A DNA stretch of 64,000 nucleotides from Rhodocyclaceae bacterium (GTDB lineage: Bacteria; Pseudomonadota; Gammaproteobacteria; Burkholderiales; Rhodocyclaceae): positions 1 through 64,000 of the forward strand of contig JAOADW010000003.1 in NCBI GenBank assembly GCA_026417115.1, read 5' to 3'. Shown one piece after another: positions 63,383 to 64,000 of the stretch. The notes below the pieces were generated by a model. The model was not told the origin of the DNA. It saw nothing but the letters and a program-made list of their open reading frames with translations, and ran no database searches. The translations under genes and the position numbers were made by a program. How positions within the stretch are numbered: the first letter of the stretch is position 1; every line of letters starts with the position of its first letter.

Positions 63383-64000
63383 ATGAAACGTTCCCGTTTT
63401 TCCCGGCGTAGCAAACAGACACCCGATGCCGAAGCCCTGATACGGCTTGCCAAGGAATTGAGTCAATCGGGTTGTCGGCTCGAAGACATCTATTGGGAAA
63501 ACCGCCTAATCGAGGTCATCGACCGCCTTCTCGAAGAACAAGAGGAGGCAGCGCTGACCAGTGCGCTCGATCACCTCTATGGCGCGGGAGGACGCGCTTA
63601 CGATGCGCTGGCCGACCTGATCGAATACCGTGCCGAAACCCTAAGCCGCACGCGTGGCGAAGGGAGAGACGTCGATATGCTGATGTTTTGTGCGCCGATT
63701 TTGGCATGGTCGCGCTTTTCCATACCATCCGGCGCCATTTCCAGCGACTTGCTCGCCACCCTACGGGTGCAGCTTTGCGCACACGTGCTCGCGCGCGATG
63801 TGCGCGTGGGGCTTGCAGATTATCTCTTCAGTCCCGATCAGTTGCCGCAGAGCTATTGTGACGTGGCGGCTTTCTGCGAGCGTCTGGGCAAGGCGGCGAT
63901 CCATGATCGCGATCTGAGGCTCGATGCCAAGCAAATGCCGCAGACGATGAACTTTCTCTCGGATACCCGTTACCTGATCGGCGTCGTCTGCGCGCCCAAG
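63383..64000 (+). CDS. DUF2863 family protein (3' truncated by window end)
   Basis: Own translation from ATG 63383: MKRSRFSRRSKQTPDAEALIRLAKELSQSGCRLEDIYWENRLIEVIDRLLEEQEEAALTSALDHLY...; open to window end, absent from the ORF track. Confidence 0.7.
   Translation, partial: MKRSRFSRRSKQTPDAEALIRLAKELSQSGCRLEDIYWENRLIEVIDRLLEEQEEAALTSALDHLYGAGGRAYDALADLIEYRAETLSRTRGEGRDVDMLMFCAPILAWSRFSIPSGAISSDLLATLRVQLCAHVLARDVRVGLADYLFSPDQLPQSYCDVAAFCERLGKAAIHDRDLRLDAKQMPQTMNFLSDTRYLIGVVCAPK

Overview
This 64 kb window looks like an ordinary, gene-dense, high-GC betaproteobacterial chromosome segment; the taxonomic placement is inferred from gene content and order. I found no insertion sequence, prophage, integron, CRISPR array or rRNA. 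About 66 protein-coding genes and two tRNAs can be supported. The main blocks are: nth and rnfABCDGE; divergent ppk/ppx; an MCE (Mla/Pqi-like) ABC transporter operon; etfBA, a solitary CbiM-like protein, a heme-c GGDEF-EAL protein and ETF-QO; a dap cluster carrying pilU; queF and azlCD; smc-zipA-ligA-galU; PHP/yciO/M50/trpS/scpAB/rluB; rimP-nusA-infB-rbfA-truB-rpsO-pnp; dksA; tRNA-Pro and tRNA-Arg; hfq-hflX-hflK-hflC-DUF2065-hisZ-purA; and a pair of small exported proteins. I did not see a clearly new multi-gene system. The observations most worth a second look are: (1) a perfect 21-bp, in-frame heptad-coding tandem repeat in a coiled-coil/PD-(D/E)XK-like protein; (2) terminator-like hairpins with U-tracts placed only a few nucleotides upstream of the start codons of rimP-nusA-infB, rnfA and pnp, suggesting leader attenuation; (3) a c-di-GMP enzyme with a CxxCH heme-c motif, lying between the ETF and ETF-QO genes; (4) a solitary CbiM-like protein lacking the conserved His2 metal ligand; (5) a structured pnp/dksA intergenic region. 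All calls come from reading the sequence and supplied translations; no database search was run.
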